A stretch of DNA of 64,000 nt from CAWJNF01 sp963844235 (GTDB lineage: Bacteria > Actinomycetota > Thermoleophilia > Gaiellales > Gaiellaceae), in the NCBI GenBank assembly GCA_963844235.1, contig CAWJNF010000006.1, positions 186,001-250,000 on the forward strand, written 5' to 3'. Shown here in pieces: positions 1 to 7,705 of this stretch (positions are counted from its first letter, which is position 1; every line of letters begins with the position of its first letter). Made by a program: the position numbers and the translations under genes. Below the pieces are notes generated by a model. It did no database searches. It was not told the origin of the DNA and saw nothing but the letters and a program-made list of their open reading frames with translations.

Positions 1-545
1 CGGAACGCATCGGCGAGGAGCTGTTGACCGTCGGGAGGCGGGCCCGGGCGAAGGCCGGCGCAGAACGCGTCCAGGACGGACGGATCCGCGCGGCGACCGC
101 TCGCGATCACCGGCAGGAAGCGGGCGAACTCCCGGGCGATCTCCTCGTAGACCTTCTTGTTCCCGCGCGAGACGGCGTCCGCTGCGCGGCGAAAGGGCTC
201 GACCGCTGCGAGGTGGTCTGCGATCGCCCGTCTGTGGTCGGTCGCAGAGCCTCCCACGAGCTCGATCAGCCGCTCGATCGGCTCGAGCAGGCGTGTCGAT
301 TCCTCGAGCCGATGCCGGGCGATCTGGGTCAGGTCCTCGTTACGGATCGTCACGCCGGCCTGCTTGGAGGCCCAGGTCGCGAACGTGCACCAGCTGGCGT
401 TGACCGGCATGAACGCCGCCACAGCCGCGGAGAGATCCGAGTAGCTGAGCGTGATCTGGAGGTTTCGCAGGATCGGCTGCGTACCCGCCGCGATCGTCTC
501 GACGTCCTCGACGGTCGGAACCGGAGCTGGAGCCGGGCTCGCCAC
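1..545 (-). CDS. Unrecognised protein, 3' end cut by window edge
   Basis: The reading frame opens at a GTG (543-545) one base after the stop of the upstream gene and stays open for 181 codons to the window edge, so the C-terminus is missing. The start follows the pattern TAG-C-GTG, which argues for co-transcription with the 244-residue gene before it. The visible part begins with a short Ala/Pro-rich tail (VASPAPAPVP) and then reads as mainly helical sequence with no signal peptide or obvious membrane segment. I recognise no family or catalytic motif. The pair probably works together because of the coupling, but no function can be assigned. Confidence 0.6.
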   Translation of the reverse strand, partial: MASPAPAPVPTVEDVETIAAGTQPILRNLQITLSYSDLSAAVAAFMPVNASWCTFATWASKQAGVTIRNEDLTQIARHRLEESTRLLEPIERLIELVGGSATDHRRAIADHLAAVEPFRRAADAVSRGNKKVYEEIAREFARFLPVIASGRRADPSVLDAFCAGLRPGPPPDGQQLLADAF

Positions 546-546
546 G

Positions 547-1281
547 CTATCCGGGCTCGAAGTCGAGCTGCTGCTGCGCCAGGCCGACGACAAGGCCGAC
601 CCAGAGGTCGTCCTCGGCCGGGTCGATGGTCATCGGCTCGGCCAGCAGCGCGGTCAGAGCGGCCGTCGCCAAGGGGAACTCGTCCGCTCCCGCATCCGCG
701 AGCCGGCCGAGCGCGCGCCGCATGCCACGGCGGCGCTCGTCCGTCGCCAGCACTCGGGCGAGCCACGCCTCCGTCTCCTCGCGAAGGAAGCGCGAGACGG
801 CGTCCGTCACCTCACCGTGGTCGAGCTCGAGCACCGGGATGGCGGCTGCGGCCACCGAGAGTGCGCGAGCGCGATGCTCGCCGGGATTCGCGCGCGTCAG
901 CTCGTCCTCGAGCAGCGCCATCTGGTCGTAGCCGCGGCGGGCACGCGCCCAGAGCTCGACGGCCGCTCGGGCGACGAGCGCGAGCGCCACCGCGTTCTGC
1001 TCGGGCGGGCTCGCCAGCGCGCTCTCGGCGGCGTCGATCGCCTCGAGCCGGGCCACGTAACGTGCTCGTAGGCGGCCGAGGCCCTCGCGGACCTCGGCGG
1101 CCCGGTCGTCGCTCCAGACAGCAGTCGCGGCCTGTCTAGCCGCCGACTCGACCTCCTCGCGCGGCCCGCCGGTCGTCAGCCTGTCCGCGACGAGCGCGAT
1201 CGCCGCTCCGCCCGTGGCGACGTCGACCGCGATGCCGAGGTCGTCCAGGATCTCGTCGAGCGAGACGTCTTCGCCCGCCAC
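547..1281 (-). CDS. Unrecognised 244-residue helical protein
   Basis: The gene starts at a GTG and ends one base before the partial gene downstream, so the two form a tight pair transcribed away from the P-type ATPase gene at 1403. The product is acidic, rich in Ala, Leu, Arg and Glu, and looks almost wholly alpha-helical. It has no signal peptide, cysteine pair or recognisable enzymatic motif. The sequence near residues 20-30 (GGAAIALVAD) is hydrophobic but too short and interrupted for a confident membrane segment. The even codon use and the coupled neighbour support a real gene. The function is unknown. Confidence 0.6.
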   Translation of the reverse strand: MAGEDVSLDEILDDLGIAVDVATGGAAIALVADRLTTGGPREEVESAARQAATAVWSDDRAAEVREGLGRLRARYVARLEAIDAAESALASPPEQNAVALALVARAAVELWARARRGYDQMALLEDELTRANPGEHRARALSVAAAAIPVLELDHGEVTDAVSRFLREETEAWLARVLATDERRRGMRRALGRLADAGADEFPLATAALTALLAEPMTIDPAEDDLWVGLVVGLAQQQLDFEPG

Positions 1282-1389
1282 GCCACGATCCTAGTCGCGC
1301 TCGCCGACGCCCCGGCCCTTCCCGGCCGCGTTCAGCTTCAGCACCGAAGTCGGATTCGGCGTGGAGGCCGATCGGGCAAGCGAGCGTGG

Positions 1390-1395
1390 TAGCGT
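1390..1395 (+). promoter_or_regulatory. -10 box for leaderless ctpE-like gene
   Basis: TAGCGT lies 7 nt before the ATG at 1403. Transcription would begin at or within one base of the start codon, and no Shine-Dalgarno sequence is visible, so the mRNA is probably leaderless. No clear -35 box is seen. Confidence 0.4.
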
Positions 1396-1402
1396 CGGAA
1401 CG

Positions 1403-3856
1403 ATGACCGACACGCGCGTGTTCCCCTCGGCCCGCCGGTCGCTCGATGGGCTGACGGAGGCCGAGGCCGCGCGGCTGATCGCCGAGCGTGGCGAGGTCGA
1501 GCCGACTCCCACGAGCCGGTCGCTCGCGAGCATCGTGCGAGCGAACGTCCTCACGGTCTTCAACCTCATCCTCGTCTCGTTCGGGGTGCTGACGTTCGCC
1601 TTCGGGCACTGGGAGGACGCGCTCTTCCTCGCGATCCTCGTCGCGAACTCCGGGATCGGCATCTACCAGGAGTGGCGGGCGAAACAGGCGCTCGACCGGC
1701 TCGCGGCGCTCGTCGCGCCCCATGCCACGGTCGTCCGCGAGGGACGGCAGCGGCAGGTAGGGGTCGAGGAGGTCGTCGAGGGAGACCTGATCCGGGTCGA
1801 GTCGGGCGATCAGCTCGTCGCGGACGGCAGTCTCGAGCAGGCGGACGGTCTCTCGCTCGACGAGTCGATCCTCACCGGCGAGTCACACGCCGTGGCGAGG
1901 TTCGCCGGCGACGAGGTGCGCTCCGGGTCGTTCGCCGCGGAGGGGTCGGGACTGTACACCGTGACGGCCGTCGGGAAGGCGAGCTACGCGGAGAAGGTGG
2001 CGGACGTCGCGCGCACCTTCCGCCACCCGCGCTCTCCGCTCGAGCGGTCGCTCAACCGGCTCCTGCTCATCATGGTCGGCATCATGGTGCCGCTCGGCGC
2101 CATCTTCGGCTACGCGCTCTTCGAGCAGGAGAAGTCGGCGAGGGAGACGGTCACGACGGCGGTCGCGGGAATCGTCACGCTCATCCCCGAAGGCCTGATC
2201 CTGCTGGCGAGCGTCACGTTCGCAGTCGCAGCGCTGCGGATGGCGCGACGCGGCGCCCTCGCCCAGCAGCTGAACGCGATCGAGTCGCTGGCCTCGGCCG
2301 AGATCGTCTGCCTCGACAAGACGGGGACGCTCACCGAGGCCTCGCTCCGCGTCGCCCACGTGACTCCCGCGCCGGGTGTGGACGAGCAGTTCCTGGCCGA
2401 CGCGCTCGGTCGCTACGCGGCAAGCTCGCCGAGCGCCAACGCGACGCTCGACGCAGTCGCCGAGGCGTTCCCCGCCAAGGCAGAGGCCGCGCTCGGGCAC
2501 ATCCCCTTCTCGTCGAGGCGGCGTTGGAGCGCCGTACGCGTCGGCGCCGTCGGCTACGTGCTCGGTGCCCCGGAGCTCTTCGAGCTCGGCCCGCTCGCCG
2601 AGGAGGCGGTGGCCGAGCAGCGGAGCGGCCGCCGCGTCGTCGCGCTGGGGACGACCGCTGCCTCCTTCGAGCGGTTCGACGTGGCTGCATACCCGGACCT
2701 GCCGCCGCCGGATGATCTCAAGCTGCTCGGCCTCGTCGTCCTGGGCGAGCGCCTGCGGGCTGAAGCTCGCGAGACCGTCGCGTTCTTCCTGCGCGAGGGC
2801 GTGCAGTTGAAGGTGCTCTCCGGCGACGCGCCCGAGACCGTCGCCGCCATCGCCGCCGACGCGGGCATCCCGTCGAACGGCCCTCCGCTGGACGGGCGCG
2901 AGCTCCCGGAGGATCCAGCCGAGCTGCGGCGGGCGGCCCTCGGCGCGAGCGTGGTCGGTCGAATCTCTCCGGACGGGAAGCAGCGCATGATCGAGGCTCT
3001 GACCGATGCCGGCCACTACGTGGCGATGGTCGGCGACGGCGTCAACGACGTGCCGGCGCTGAAGGCAGCGCGACTGGCCATCGCCCAGGGAAGCGGGTCG
3101 CAGATGGCCAAGAGCGTCGCCGATCTGGTCCTCGTCCGGGGCGACTTCGGCGTCGTCCCGCAGATGGTGGCGGAAGGCCGCAAGGTGCTCCGCAACCTCC
3201 AGCGCGTGACGAAGCTCTTCGTGACGAAGTCCGCGTTCGCGGTCGTGCTCATCCTCACGGCCGGGCTGCTCCCCTCGAGCTACCCCGTTCTGCCTCGACA
3301 CCTGACGCTGGCGGCGGCGATCACGATCGGCATCCCTGCGTTCTTCCTGGCTCTCGCTCCCAGCTCGGGCCCCTACCGGACGACCTCGTTTCTCCGCGAG
3401 GTGGCGCGGTTCGCGATCCCGGCGGGAACCGCGACCGGCCTCGGCGTCGTCTCCTCCTACCTGTTCGCGCTGAACGTGATCAACCTGCCGATCATCGAGG
3501 CGCGCACGGTCTCGGTGACCGTGCTCGTGATCGTCGGCCTCTACCTCGTGCTCGTGCTCGAGGCGGCCGGGCGGCGTGTCCGGGCGGCGCTCGTGTCGAC
3601 GCTCTGTGCGGTCATGCTCGGTCTCTACGGGGTCGTCCTCGCGCTCGAAGGCACGCGCGACTTCTTCGAGCTCGCCGTTCCCAACGTGGGGATCATCCTT
3701 TCGGCCATCGGCGGCTCGGCGTTCGCGATCGGTGGCCTCTGGCTCACCGACGACCGCTTCGTCCCGACTCTGGGAGAACCCAAGCGGAAGCCACGGCGGC
3801 GGGTAGCATGGGATGATGACCGAGACCGCAGCGATCGCGAGCCTGGACGCCCGTAG
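1403..3856 (+). CDS. ctpE: P-type cation-transporting ATPase, CtpE-like
   Basis: This is an 817-residue ion pump of the P-type ATPase superfamily acting in the cytoplasmic membrane. The family order is visible: actuator motif TGES near residue 158, membrane motif PEGL near 262, phosphorylation motif DKTGTLT with the acceptor Asp at about 305, and hinge GDGVND at about 544. Further membrane segments follow at the C-terminus. PEGL in place of the CPx or PEGLPA forms, together with the overall layout, matches the CtpE group, described as a calcium transporter in mycobacteria; the ion here is inferred. ATG 1403 is preferred over an in-frame ATG 42 nt upstream because TAGCGT lies 7 nt before it. 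The 3' end overlaps sufS by 44 nt. Confidence 0.85.
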   Translation: MTDTRVFPSARRSLDGLTEAEAARLIAERGEVEPTPTSRSLASIVRANVLTVFNLILVSFGVLTFAFGHWEDALFLAILVANSGIGIYQEWRAKQALDRLAALVAPHATVVREGRQRQVGVEEVVEGDLIRVESGDQLVADGSLEQADGLSLDESILTGESHAVARFAGDEVRSGSFAAEGSGLYTVTAVGKASYAEKVADVARTFRHPRSPLERSLNRLLLIMVGIMVPLGAIFGYALFEQEKSARETVTTAVAGIVTLIPEGLILLASVTFAVAALRMARRGALAQQLNAIESLASAEIVCLDKTGTLTEASLRVAHVTPAPGVDEQFLADALGRYAASSPSANATLDAVAEAFPAKAEAALGHIPFSSRRRWSAVRVGAVGYVLGAPELFELGPLAEEAVAEQRSGRRVVALGTTAASFERFDVAAYPDLPPPDDLKLLGLVVLGERLRAEARETVAFFLREGVQLKVLSGDAPETVAAIAADAGIPSNGPPLDGRELPEDPAELRRAALGASVVGRISPDGKQRMIEALTDAGHYVAMVGDGVNDVPALKAARLAIAQGSGSQMAKSVADLVLVRGDFGVVPQMVAEGRKVLRNLQRVTKLFVTKSAFAVVLILTAGLLPSSYPVLPRHLTLAAAITIGIPAFFLALAPSSGPYRTTSFLREVARFAIPAGTATGLGVVSSYLFALNVINLPIIEARTVSVTVLVIVGLYLVLVLEAAGRRVRAALVSTLCAVMLGLYGVVLALEGTRDFFELAVPNVGIILSAIGGSAFAIGGLWLTDDRFVPTLGEPKRKPRRRVAWDDDRDRSDREPGRP
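3804..3809 (+). promoter_or_regulatory. Possible -10 box for sufS inside the ctpE-like 3' end
   Basis: TAGCAT lies 6 nt before the second ATG of sufS (3816). This would give a leaderless suf transcript starting within the last codons of the ATPase gene. It is seen in sequence only; no -35 box is clear. Confidence 0.35.
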
Positions 3857-5063
3857 GCTCCGCGCCGACTTTCCCGCGCTCGCGCTCGAGATCCACGGCC
3901 AGCCGCTCGCGTACCTGGACTCCGCCAACTCCTCGCAGAAGCCGCGTCAGGTGCTGGACGCCATGCGGGAGTTCTACGAGACCTCATACGCGAACGTTCA
4001 CCGCGCCGTCTACGTCCTCGGCGAGCGTTCGACCGCAGGCTACGAGGGAGCGCGCGAGAAAGTGCGCGCGCTTCTGGGCGCGCGCTCGACCCGGGAGATC
4101 GTCTTCACGCGAAACGGCACCGAGGGACTGAACCTCGTCGCGTACGCGTGGGGCCTCGACAACCTCGGCCCCGGTGACGTGGCTGTCGCCACCGAGCTCG
4201 AGCACCACTCGAACCTCGTTCCCTGGCAGTACATCGCGAAGCGCACCGGAGCGACGTTCGCCGCCATCCCGATCGACTCCAGCGGCGAGCTGGTCCTCGA
4301 GGCCCTTGCGGAGATCGAGAAGCTCGGCCGCGTCAAGCTCGTCGCGTCGGCGCTCGTCTCGAACACGCTCGGCACGATCTGCCCCGTGGCGGACCTCGCC
4401 GCCTGGGCGCATGAGCGCGACGCGATCATGGTCGTCGACGCGTGCCAGGCTGCGCCGCACCGACCGATCGACGTGGAAGCGCTCGGCTGCGACTTCCTCG
4501 CCTTCACGGGCCACAAGATGCTCGGCCCGAGCGGTATCGGAGGTGTGTGGGGGCGGCAGGAGCTGCTGCAGGCCATGTCGCCGTTCGAGCTCGGCGGCTC
4601 GATGATCCGGAAGGTCACGCTCGCCGAGACGAGCTGGGCCGACCTACCCTACAAGTACGAGGCCGGGACGCCGCCGATCGCGGAGGCCTACGGGCTCGGG
4701 ATCGCGATCGACTACCTGCGCGCCGTCGGCCTCGACGCGATCGAGCGCCACGAGCACGAGCTCACCGAGTACGCGATGGGCCGGCTTTCCGAGCTTCCCT
4801 ATGTGCGTGTCTTCGGTCCTCCCGCCGACCAGCGAGTCGGGATCATCTCGTTCGAGGTCGAGGGCGTCCATCCACACGACGTCGCCCAGATCCTCGACTC
4901 CGGCGGCATCGCCGTCCGTGCAGGGCACCACTGCACGCAGCCGGTGATGGATCACTTCGGTGTGTCGGCGACCACTCGGGCGAGCTTCTACCTGTACACC
5001 GTGCCGGAAGAGATCGACCGCCTGGTCGAAGGGCTCGCCAAGGTTCACGCGACTTTCGCCTGA
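3813..5063 (+). CDS. sufS: Cysteine desulfurase SufS
   Basis: This PLP enzyme takes sulfur from cysteine for Fe-S cluster assembly in the cytoplasm. Its 416 residues match the usual SufS length. The PLP lysine is in GHKMLGPSG (about K235) and the persulfide-forming cysteine is in RAGHHCTQP (about C374). An ELEHHSN segment and the aspartate of VVDACQAAPH fit the group II (SufS) pattern. Two ATGs (3813 and 3816) are available; the spacing from TAGCAT favours 3816. It is followed at once by sufU and a Rieske gene, as in Gram-positive SUF operons where SufU is the sulfur acceptor. The sufBCD genes are not in this window. Confidence 0.95.
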   Translation: MMTETAAIASLDARRLRADFPALALEIHGQPLAYLDSANSSQKPRQVLDAMREFYETSYANVHRAVYVLGERSTAGYEGAREKVRALLGARSTREIVFTRNGTEGLNLVAYAWGLDNLGPGDVAVATELEHHSNLVPWQYIAKRTGATFAAIPIDSSGELVLEALAEIEKLGRVKLVASALVSNTLGTICPVADLAAWAHERDAIMVVDACQAAPHRPIDVEALGCDFLAFTGHKMLGPSGIGGVWGRQELLQAMSPFELGGSMIRKVTLAETSWADLPYKYEAGTPPIAEAYGLGIAIDYLRAVGLDAIERHEHELTEYAMGRLSELPYVRVFGPPADQRVGIISFEVEGVHPHDVAQILDSGGIAVRAGHHCTQPVMDHFGVSATTRASFYLYTVPEEIDRLVEGLAKVHATFA

Positions 5064-5089
5064 GTGCCGGGGGAGCGCTGACGCAGGCC

Positions 5090-5518
5090 GTGGACGACCT
5101 CTACCGCGAGCTGATCCTCGATCACTACAAGAACCCGCGCAACCACGGGCTGCTCGACCCTGCGGACGCAAGAGCGGAGGGGCAGAATCCGCTGTGCGGC
5201 GACGAGATCGTGATCACGCTCCGGCTCGACGGCGGCGAGGTCCTCGAGGACGTCGGCTTCGAGGGGCGAGGGTGCGCGATCAGCCAGGCGGCTACGTCGA
5301 TGCTGACCGAGCTCGTCAAGGGAAGGACGGTCGCCGACGTCGCGGCGATGCCGACGGACGAGCTGCTCGAGGAGCTCGGCGTCCCGCTCCAGCAAAACCC
5401 GGCGAGACTGAAGTGCGCCGTCCTCGGGCTGGGGGTGCTCAAGGTCGCGCTTCACCGCGCGAAAGGCACGCCGCTGCCCGAGGAGTGGGCGGGCCTCGAC
5501 GAGCTCGAGATTCACTAA
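5090..5518 (+). CDS. sufU: Zinc-dependent sulfurtransferase SufU
   Basis: This 142-residue IscU/NifU-like protein receives persulfide sulfur from SufS. Three conserved cysteines are visible in NPLCGDE (about C36, with the adjacent zinc-ligand Asp), GRGCAIS (about C62) and LKCAVLG (about C109), the SufU zinc-site arrangement. The chosen start is GTG 5090, giving VDDLYRELILDHYKNPRN, typical of the family N-terminus. An in-frame CTG at 5078 lies closer to the purine-rich GGGGGAG (5069-5075) and cannot be excluded. The gene begins 27 nt after sufS and ends 3 nt before the Rieske gene, so the three are likely one transcript. Confidence 0.93.
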   Translation: MDDLYRELILDHYKNPRNHGLLDPADARAEGQNPLCGDEIVITLRLDGGEVLEDVGFEGRGCAISQAATSMLTELVKGRTVADVAAMPTDELLEELGVPLQQNPARLKCAVLGLGVLKVALHRAKGTPLPEEWAGLDELEIH

Positions 5519-5521
5519 AAC

Positions 5522-5836
5522 GTGGGAATCGTCGACGTCTGCCGGGCCGAGGATCTCCGGCCCGGCGCCGTGAAGATCGTGCGCGAGGGCGACCTCGCCG
5601 TCGGGGTCTTCAACGCCGGGGACGAGCTCTACGCGATCGAGGACCGCTGCTCGCACGACGACGGCCCGCTGGCCGAGGGGGACTTCGACCCGGAGACGTG
5701 CATCGTGATCTGCCCCCGCCACGGCGCGCAGTTCGATGTCCGGACGGGCCAGCCGAAGACACTGCCCGCCTACGTCCCCGTGAGCACGTATCGCGCGTGG
5801 GTCGAGGACGGCTGGGTCAGGCTCGAGCTGCCCTGA
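5522..5836 (+). CDS. Rieske [2Fe-2S] ferredoxin-like protein
   Basis: This is a small 104-residue soluble Rieske protein that would carry one electron. The two cluster-binding boxes are CSHDDGPL (about C43 and H45) and CPRHGAQF (about C64 and H67), with normal spacing. There is no signal peptide or membrane anchor, so it resembles the ferredoxin subunits of aromatic oxygenases or the Rieske proteins found in actinobacterial suf operons. Because it sits 3 nt after sufU with no oxygenase nearby, a role in Fe-S assembly is the better inference. The start is GTG 5522. A palindromic repeat begins 10 nt after the stop. Confidence 0.88.
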   Translation: MGIVDVCRAEDLRPGAVKIVREGDLAVGVFNAGDELYAIEDRCSHDDGPLAEGDFDPETCIVICPRHGAQFDVRTGQPKTLPAYVPVSTYRAWVEDGWVRLELP

Positions 5837-5846
5837 TGACCCTCTT

Positions 5847-5874
5847 GTAGGGGCCGGATGTATCCGGCCCCTAC
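5847..5874. repeat. GTAGGGGC palindrome, ATAT type
   Basis: The 28-bp inverted repeat has halves GTAGGGGCCGGATG and TATCCGGCCCCTAC. The symmetry extends to TT...AA on the flanks. It lies between the Rieske gene and the methyltransferase, and its right end forms part of a likely -10 box. Confidence 0.85.
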
Positions 5875-5877
5875 AAT
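5872..5877 (+). promoter_or_regulatory. -10 box formed at the edge of a palindromic repeat
   Basis: TACAAT combines the last three bases of the palindrome (TAC) with the next three. It lies 7 nt before the GTG at 5885, so it would make that start leaderless. It also explains why an upstream ATG inside the repeat is unlikely to be used. Confidence 0.45.
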
Positions 5878-5884
5878 CGCCCGT

Positions 5885-6487
5885 GTGCTCGACGACCAGG
5901 TCGTGCGTGTTCTGAGCCGGCTCGAGCAGGAGGACGTGGCCGAGCGCGAAGCGAAGCTTCCGCCCGAGCGGCGCTCGCGGCAGGTCGCGTCGACCACCGG
6001 GAGGTTCCTGCTCGCCCTCGCGGCCTCCAACCCCGGGTGCCAGATCCTCGAGCTGGGCGGCTCCCGCGGCTATTCGGCGATCTGGCTCGCCGCAGGAGCG
6101 CGCATCAACGAGGGCTGGGTGGTGTCGGTCGAGCGCGACGCCGAGAGGTGCGCGGCCTGGCGGCGCAACGTTGCGGCGGCCGGCCTTGACGCCTGGGCGA
6201 GTCTGATCGAGGGCGACGCGCGCGACGCCGTCGCCTTGCTCCGGGAGCCACCCGACCTCGTCTTCATCGACGCCGAGAAGGAGGACTACGAGGAGCTCTT
6301 CGTGCTCGTGCGCGAGCAGCTGGCGCCGGGAGGCCTCGTCGTCGCCGACAATGTCCTCTCCCATAGCGACCCGCTCAGCGAGTACAGCCGCAAGCGCCAG
6401 AGCGACGCGAGCCTTGCATCCGTCACGATTCCGCTCGACCGCGGTCTCGAGGTCACGGTCGTGCTCGACCCTGTCCCGGGTCGCTGA
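5885..6487 (+). CDS. SAM-dependent O-methyltransferase
   Basis: The 200-residue cytoplasmic enzyme has a class I methyltransferase fold of the small O-methyltransferase (catechol/caffeoyl-CoA-like) family. Motif I is ILELGGSRGYS, a later acidic residue lies in VVSVERD, and the DLVFIDAEKEDY segment holds the metal- and substrate-side aspartates typical of this family. GGLVVADNVL follows. The substrate is unknown. An in-frame ATG at 5858 lies inside the palindromic repeat and would add MYPAPTIAR; GTG 5885 is preferred because the family N-terminus begins there and TACAAT precedes it by 7 nt. Confidence 0.82.
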   Translation: MLDDQVVRVLSRLEQEDVAEREAKLPPERRSRQVASTTGRFLLALAASNPGCQILELGGSRGYSAIWLAAGARINEGWVVSVERDAERCAAWRRNVAAAGLDAWASLIEGDARDAVALLREPPDLVFIDAEKEDYEELFVLVREQLAPGGLVVADNVLSHSDPLSEYSRKRQSDASLASVTIPLDRGLEVTVVLDPVPGR

Positions 6488-6508
6488 GCCTCACTTCGCA
6501 AGCGGGGC

Positions 6509-6536
6509 TTGCCTGTCCGCCACAGATGCGTATTAT
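6509..6536 (+). promoter_or_regulatory. Sigma-70-type promoter with no gene behind it
   Basis: TTGCCT (6509-6514) and TATTAT (6531-6536) are separated by 16 nt. Expected start is near 6543. It points into a region without a protein gene, which suggests a non-coding transcript. Confidence 0.45.
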
Positions 6537-6542
6537 GGGGCG

Positions 6543-6730
6543 TACCACGGAAAGGGGGTGATCCGGACTTGAGCGAATGCGACAGTACGGGCAGTGGAGG
6601 TACTCGCTCGTAGGGGCGTGTCCCCGAGACCTACGGGGAATCGCCTAGCCAGCGTAGGGGGCTGAGCGCTCCTACGAAATCCAGGCGAGATTTCCGACGA
6701 GGGGCCGGCAAACGCCGGCCCCTCGCACAT
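6543..6730 (+). ncRNA. Candidate structured small RNA (unrecognised)
   Basis: Downstream of a TTGCCT-N16-TATTAT promoter are four hairpins in about 150 nt. GAGCG pairs with CGCTC around AGTAC/GTACT (6571-6609). GTAGG/CCTAC encloses GGGG/CCCC (6610-6634). CGTAGG/CCTACG follows (6653-6675), then GAAATC/GATTTC (6676-6694). A perfect 12-bp stem with an AAAC loop (6698-6725) could terminate it. The 5' part contains AAAGGGGGTGATCC, one mismatch from the complement of the 16S rRNA 3' end. I do not recognise it as 6S, tmRNA, SRP RNA, RNase P RNA or a known riboswitch. A 14-codon frame from TTG 6569 is possible but not convincing. Confidence 0.4.
6698..6725. terminator. GC-rich hairpin terminator
   Basis: CGAGGGGCCGGC and its exact complement flank an AAAC loop. 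No U-tract follows. It lies between convergent genes and could stop transcription from either side. Confidence 0.55.
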
Positions 6731-6807
6731 GTAGGGGCCGGATATATCCGGCCCGACCGGATCTCATTCGGCCCGCGCGTCGTGTAGGGGCCGGTCCCCG
6801 ACCGGCC
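6731..6807. repeat. Two or three GTAGGGGC palindromes in tandem
   Basis: Copy one (6731-6754) has the GGATATATCC centre but loses the right end after GGCCC. A degenerate GGATCTCATTC copy follows, then a copy with centre GGTCCCCGACC (6784-6807). They lie just downstream of the epimerase-like gene stop on the minus strand. Confidence 0.75.
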
Positions 6808-6817
6808 GCCGACGCCT

Positions 6818-7705
6818 TCAGGCCAACGACCGGCGCAGCTGCTCGTCGAGCGGGGTCAGCTCGACGCCGAACAGCTCCGCGGCCGGCCGCTCGTCGCATG
6901 TGTTATCGCCGGCGCCGAGCATCGTGAGCTGGTCACGGGTCACCGGGGCCTTTGGCAAGCGCTCGAGCACGAACGCCGGTCCCCGCAGGAGCGAAAGGGG
7001 AAGGTGCACCTTGGTGCGGCGCTTTCCGAGGGTGGCGGCCAGCCGGTCCCACAGCTCGTCCCAGCTGAGCGTCTCCGGCCCTCCCAGCTCGAATGTACGG
7101 TTCGCTGCCCCGGTCAGCTCGACCGCGCGCGAGACGAACTCGGCCACATCGTCGACGAAGATCGGCTGGATCCGCTGCTTGCCCGGGCCTGCCACCGGAG
7201 TGACGGGCAGATATCGCGTCATCGCGGCGAACTGGGGGAGCGCGCCGCCACCGGGCCCGAAGACGAAGCTCGGTCGGAGGATCACATGCTCGAGGCCCGC
7301 CTCGCGAACGGCCTGCTCCATCGCCCACTTGGCCCCGTAGTAGGGCACGAGCTCCTTGGTCTCCTCGCTTGCTCCCAGCGCGCTCATGAGCACGAAGCGG
7401 CGGACGCCCGCCTTCTCAGCTGCGTCGATGACGTTCCAGGTTCCGTCGACCATGACCCGATCGAAATCCTCGGGTCTCCCCGCGATGATCGAGACGAGAT
7501 GCACGACCGCGTCACAGCCCTCCGCAGCGGCGCGCACGCTGTCCGCGTCGGTGACGTCGCCGACGGCGAGGTCGCAGCCGAGGGACTCGAGCGACGCCGC
7601 CCGTGCCCGGTCGCGCACGAGACAGCGGACCGAGAGCTCACGACCGCGCAGGGCCGCCACGACACGGCGCCCGACGAAACCCGTCGCGCCCGTGACGAGG
7701 ATCAT
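6818..7705 (-). CDS. NAD(P)-binding epimerase-like protein, NDUFA9/atypical SDR type
   Basis: The 295-residue protein begins with MILVTGATGFVG, a Rossmann dinucleotide site in atypical-SDR form. It continues with DVTDADS, a YYGAKWAME segment in place of the classical YxxxK, and FVFGPGG. This is the layout of NmrA/NDUFA9-like and complex I-associated SDR proteins, which often bind NAD(P)H without strong catalysis. It starts with ATGA overlapping the dcd stop, so it is translationally coupled to dcd. The substrate is unknown. Confidence 0.8.
   Translation of the reverse strand: MILVTGATGFVGRRVVAALRGRELSVRCLVRDRARAASLESLGCDLAVGDVTDADSVRAAAEGCDAVVHLVSIIAGRPEDFDRVMVDGTWNVIDAAEKAGVRRFVLMSALGASEETKELVPYYGAKWAMEQAVREAGLEHVILRPSFVFGPGGGALPQFAAMTRYLPVTPVAGPGKQRIQPIFVDDVAEFVSRAVELTGAANRTFELGGPETLSWDELWDRLAATLGKRRTKVHLPLSLLRGPAFVLERLPKAPVTRDQLTMLGAGDNTCDERPAAELFGVELTPLDEQLRRSLA

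Larger units (their letters stand above)
6488..6817. other. 330-nt gene-free stretch between convergent genes
   Basis: No protein gene of convincing length is present. The stretch holds a sigma-70-like promoter (6509-6536), a string of hairpins that may be a small RNA (about 6543-6730), a strong terminator-like hairpin (6698-6725) and two or three GTAGGGGC palindromes (6731-6754, 6757-6777 degenerate, 6784-6807). Confidence 0.7.

Noticed and set aside
1883..3928. 681-codon open frame on the minus strand across the P-type ATPase gene
   Set aside because: It mirrors codon bias in GC-rich DNA, and the product is Arg/Asp/His-rich with no domain. The plus-strand frame has all P-type ATPase motifs.
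5858..5884. ATG start for the O-methyltransferase within the palindromic repeat
   Set aside because: The added residues come from the repeat, and a -10 box at 5872-5877 would place the transcript start after it.
6569..6613. 14-codon frame from TTG after AAAGGGGGTGATCC
   Set aside because: It is too short and overlaps hairpin arms; the structure explains the sequence better, though a leader peptide cannot be excluded.
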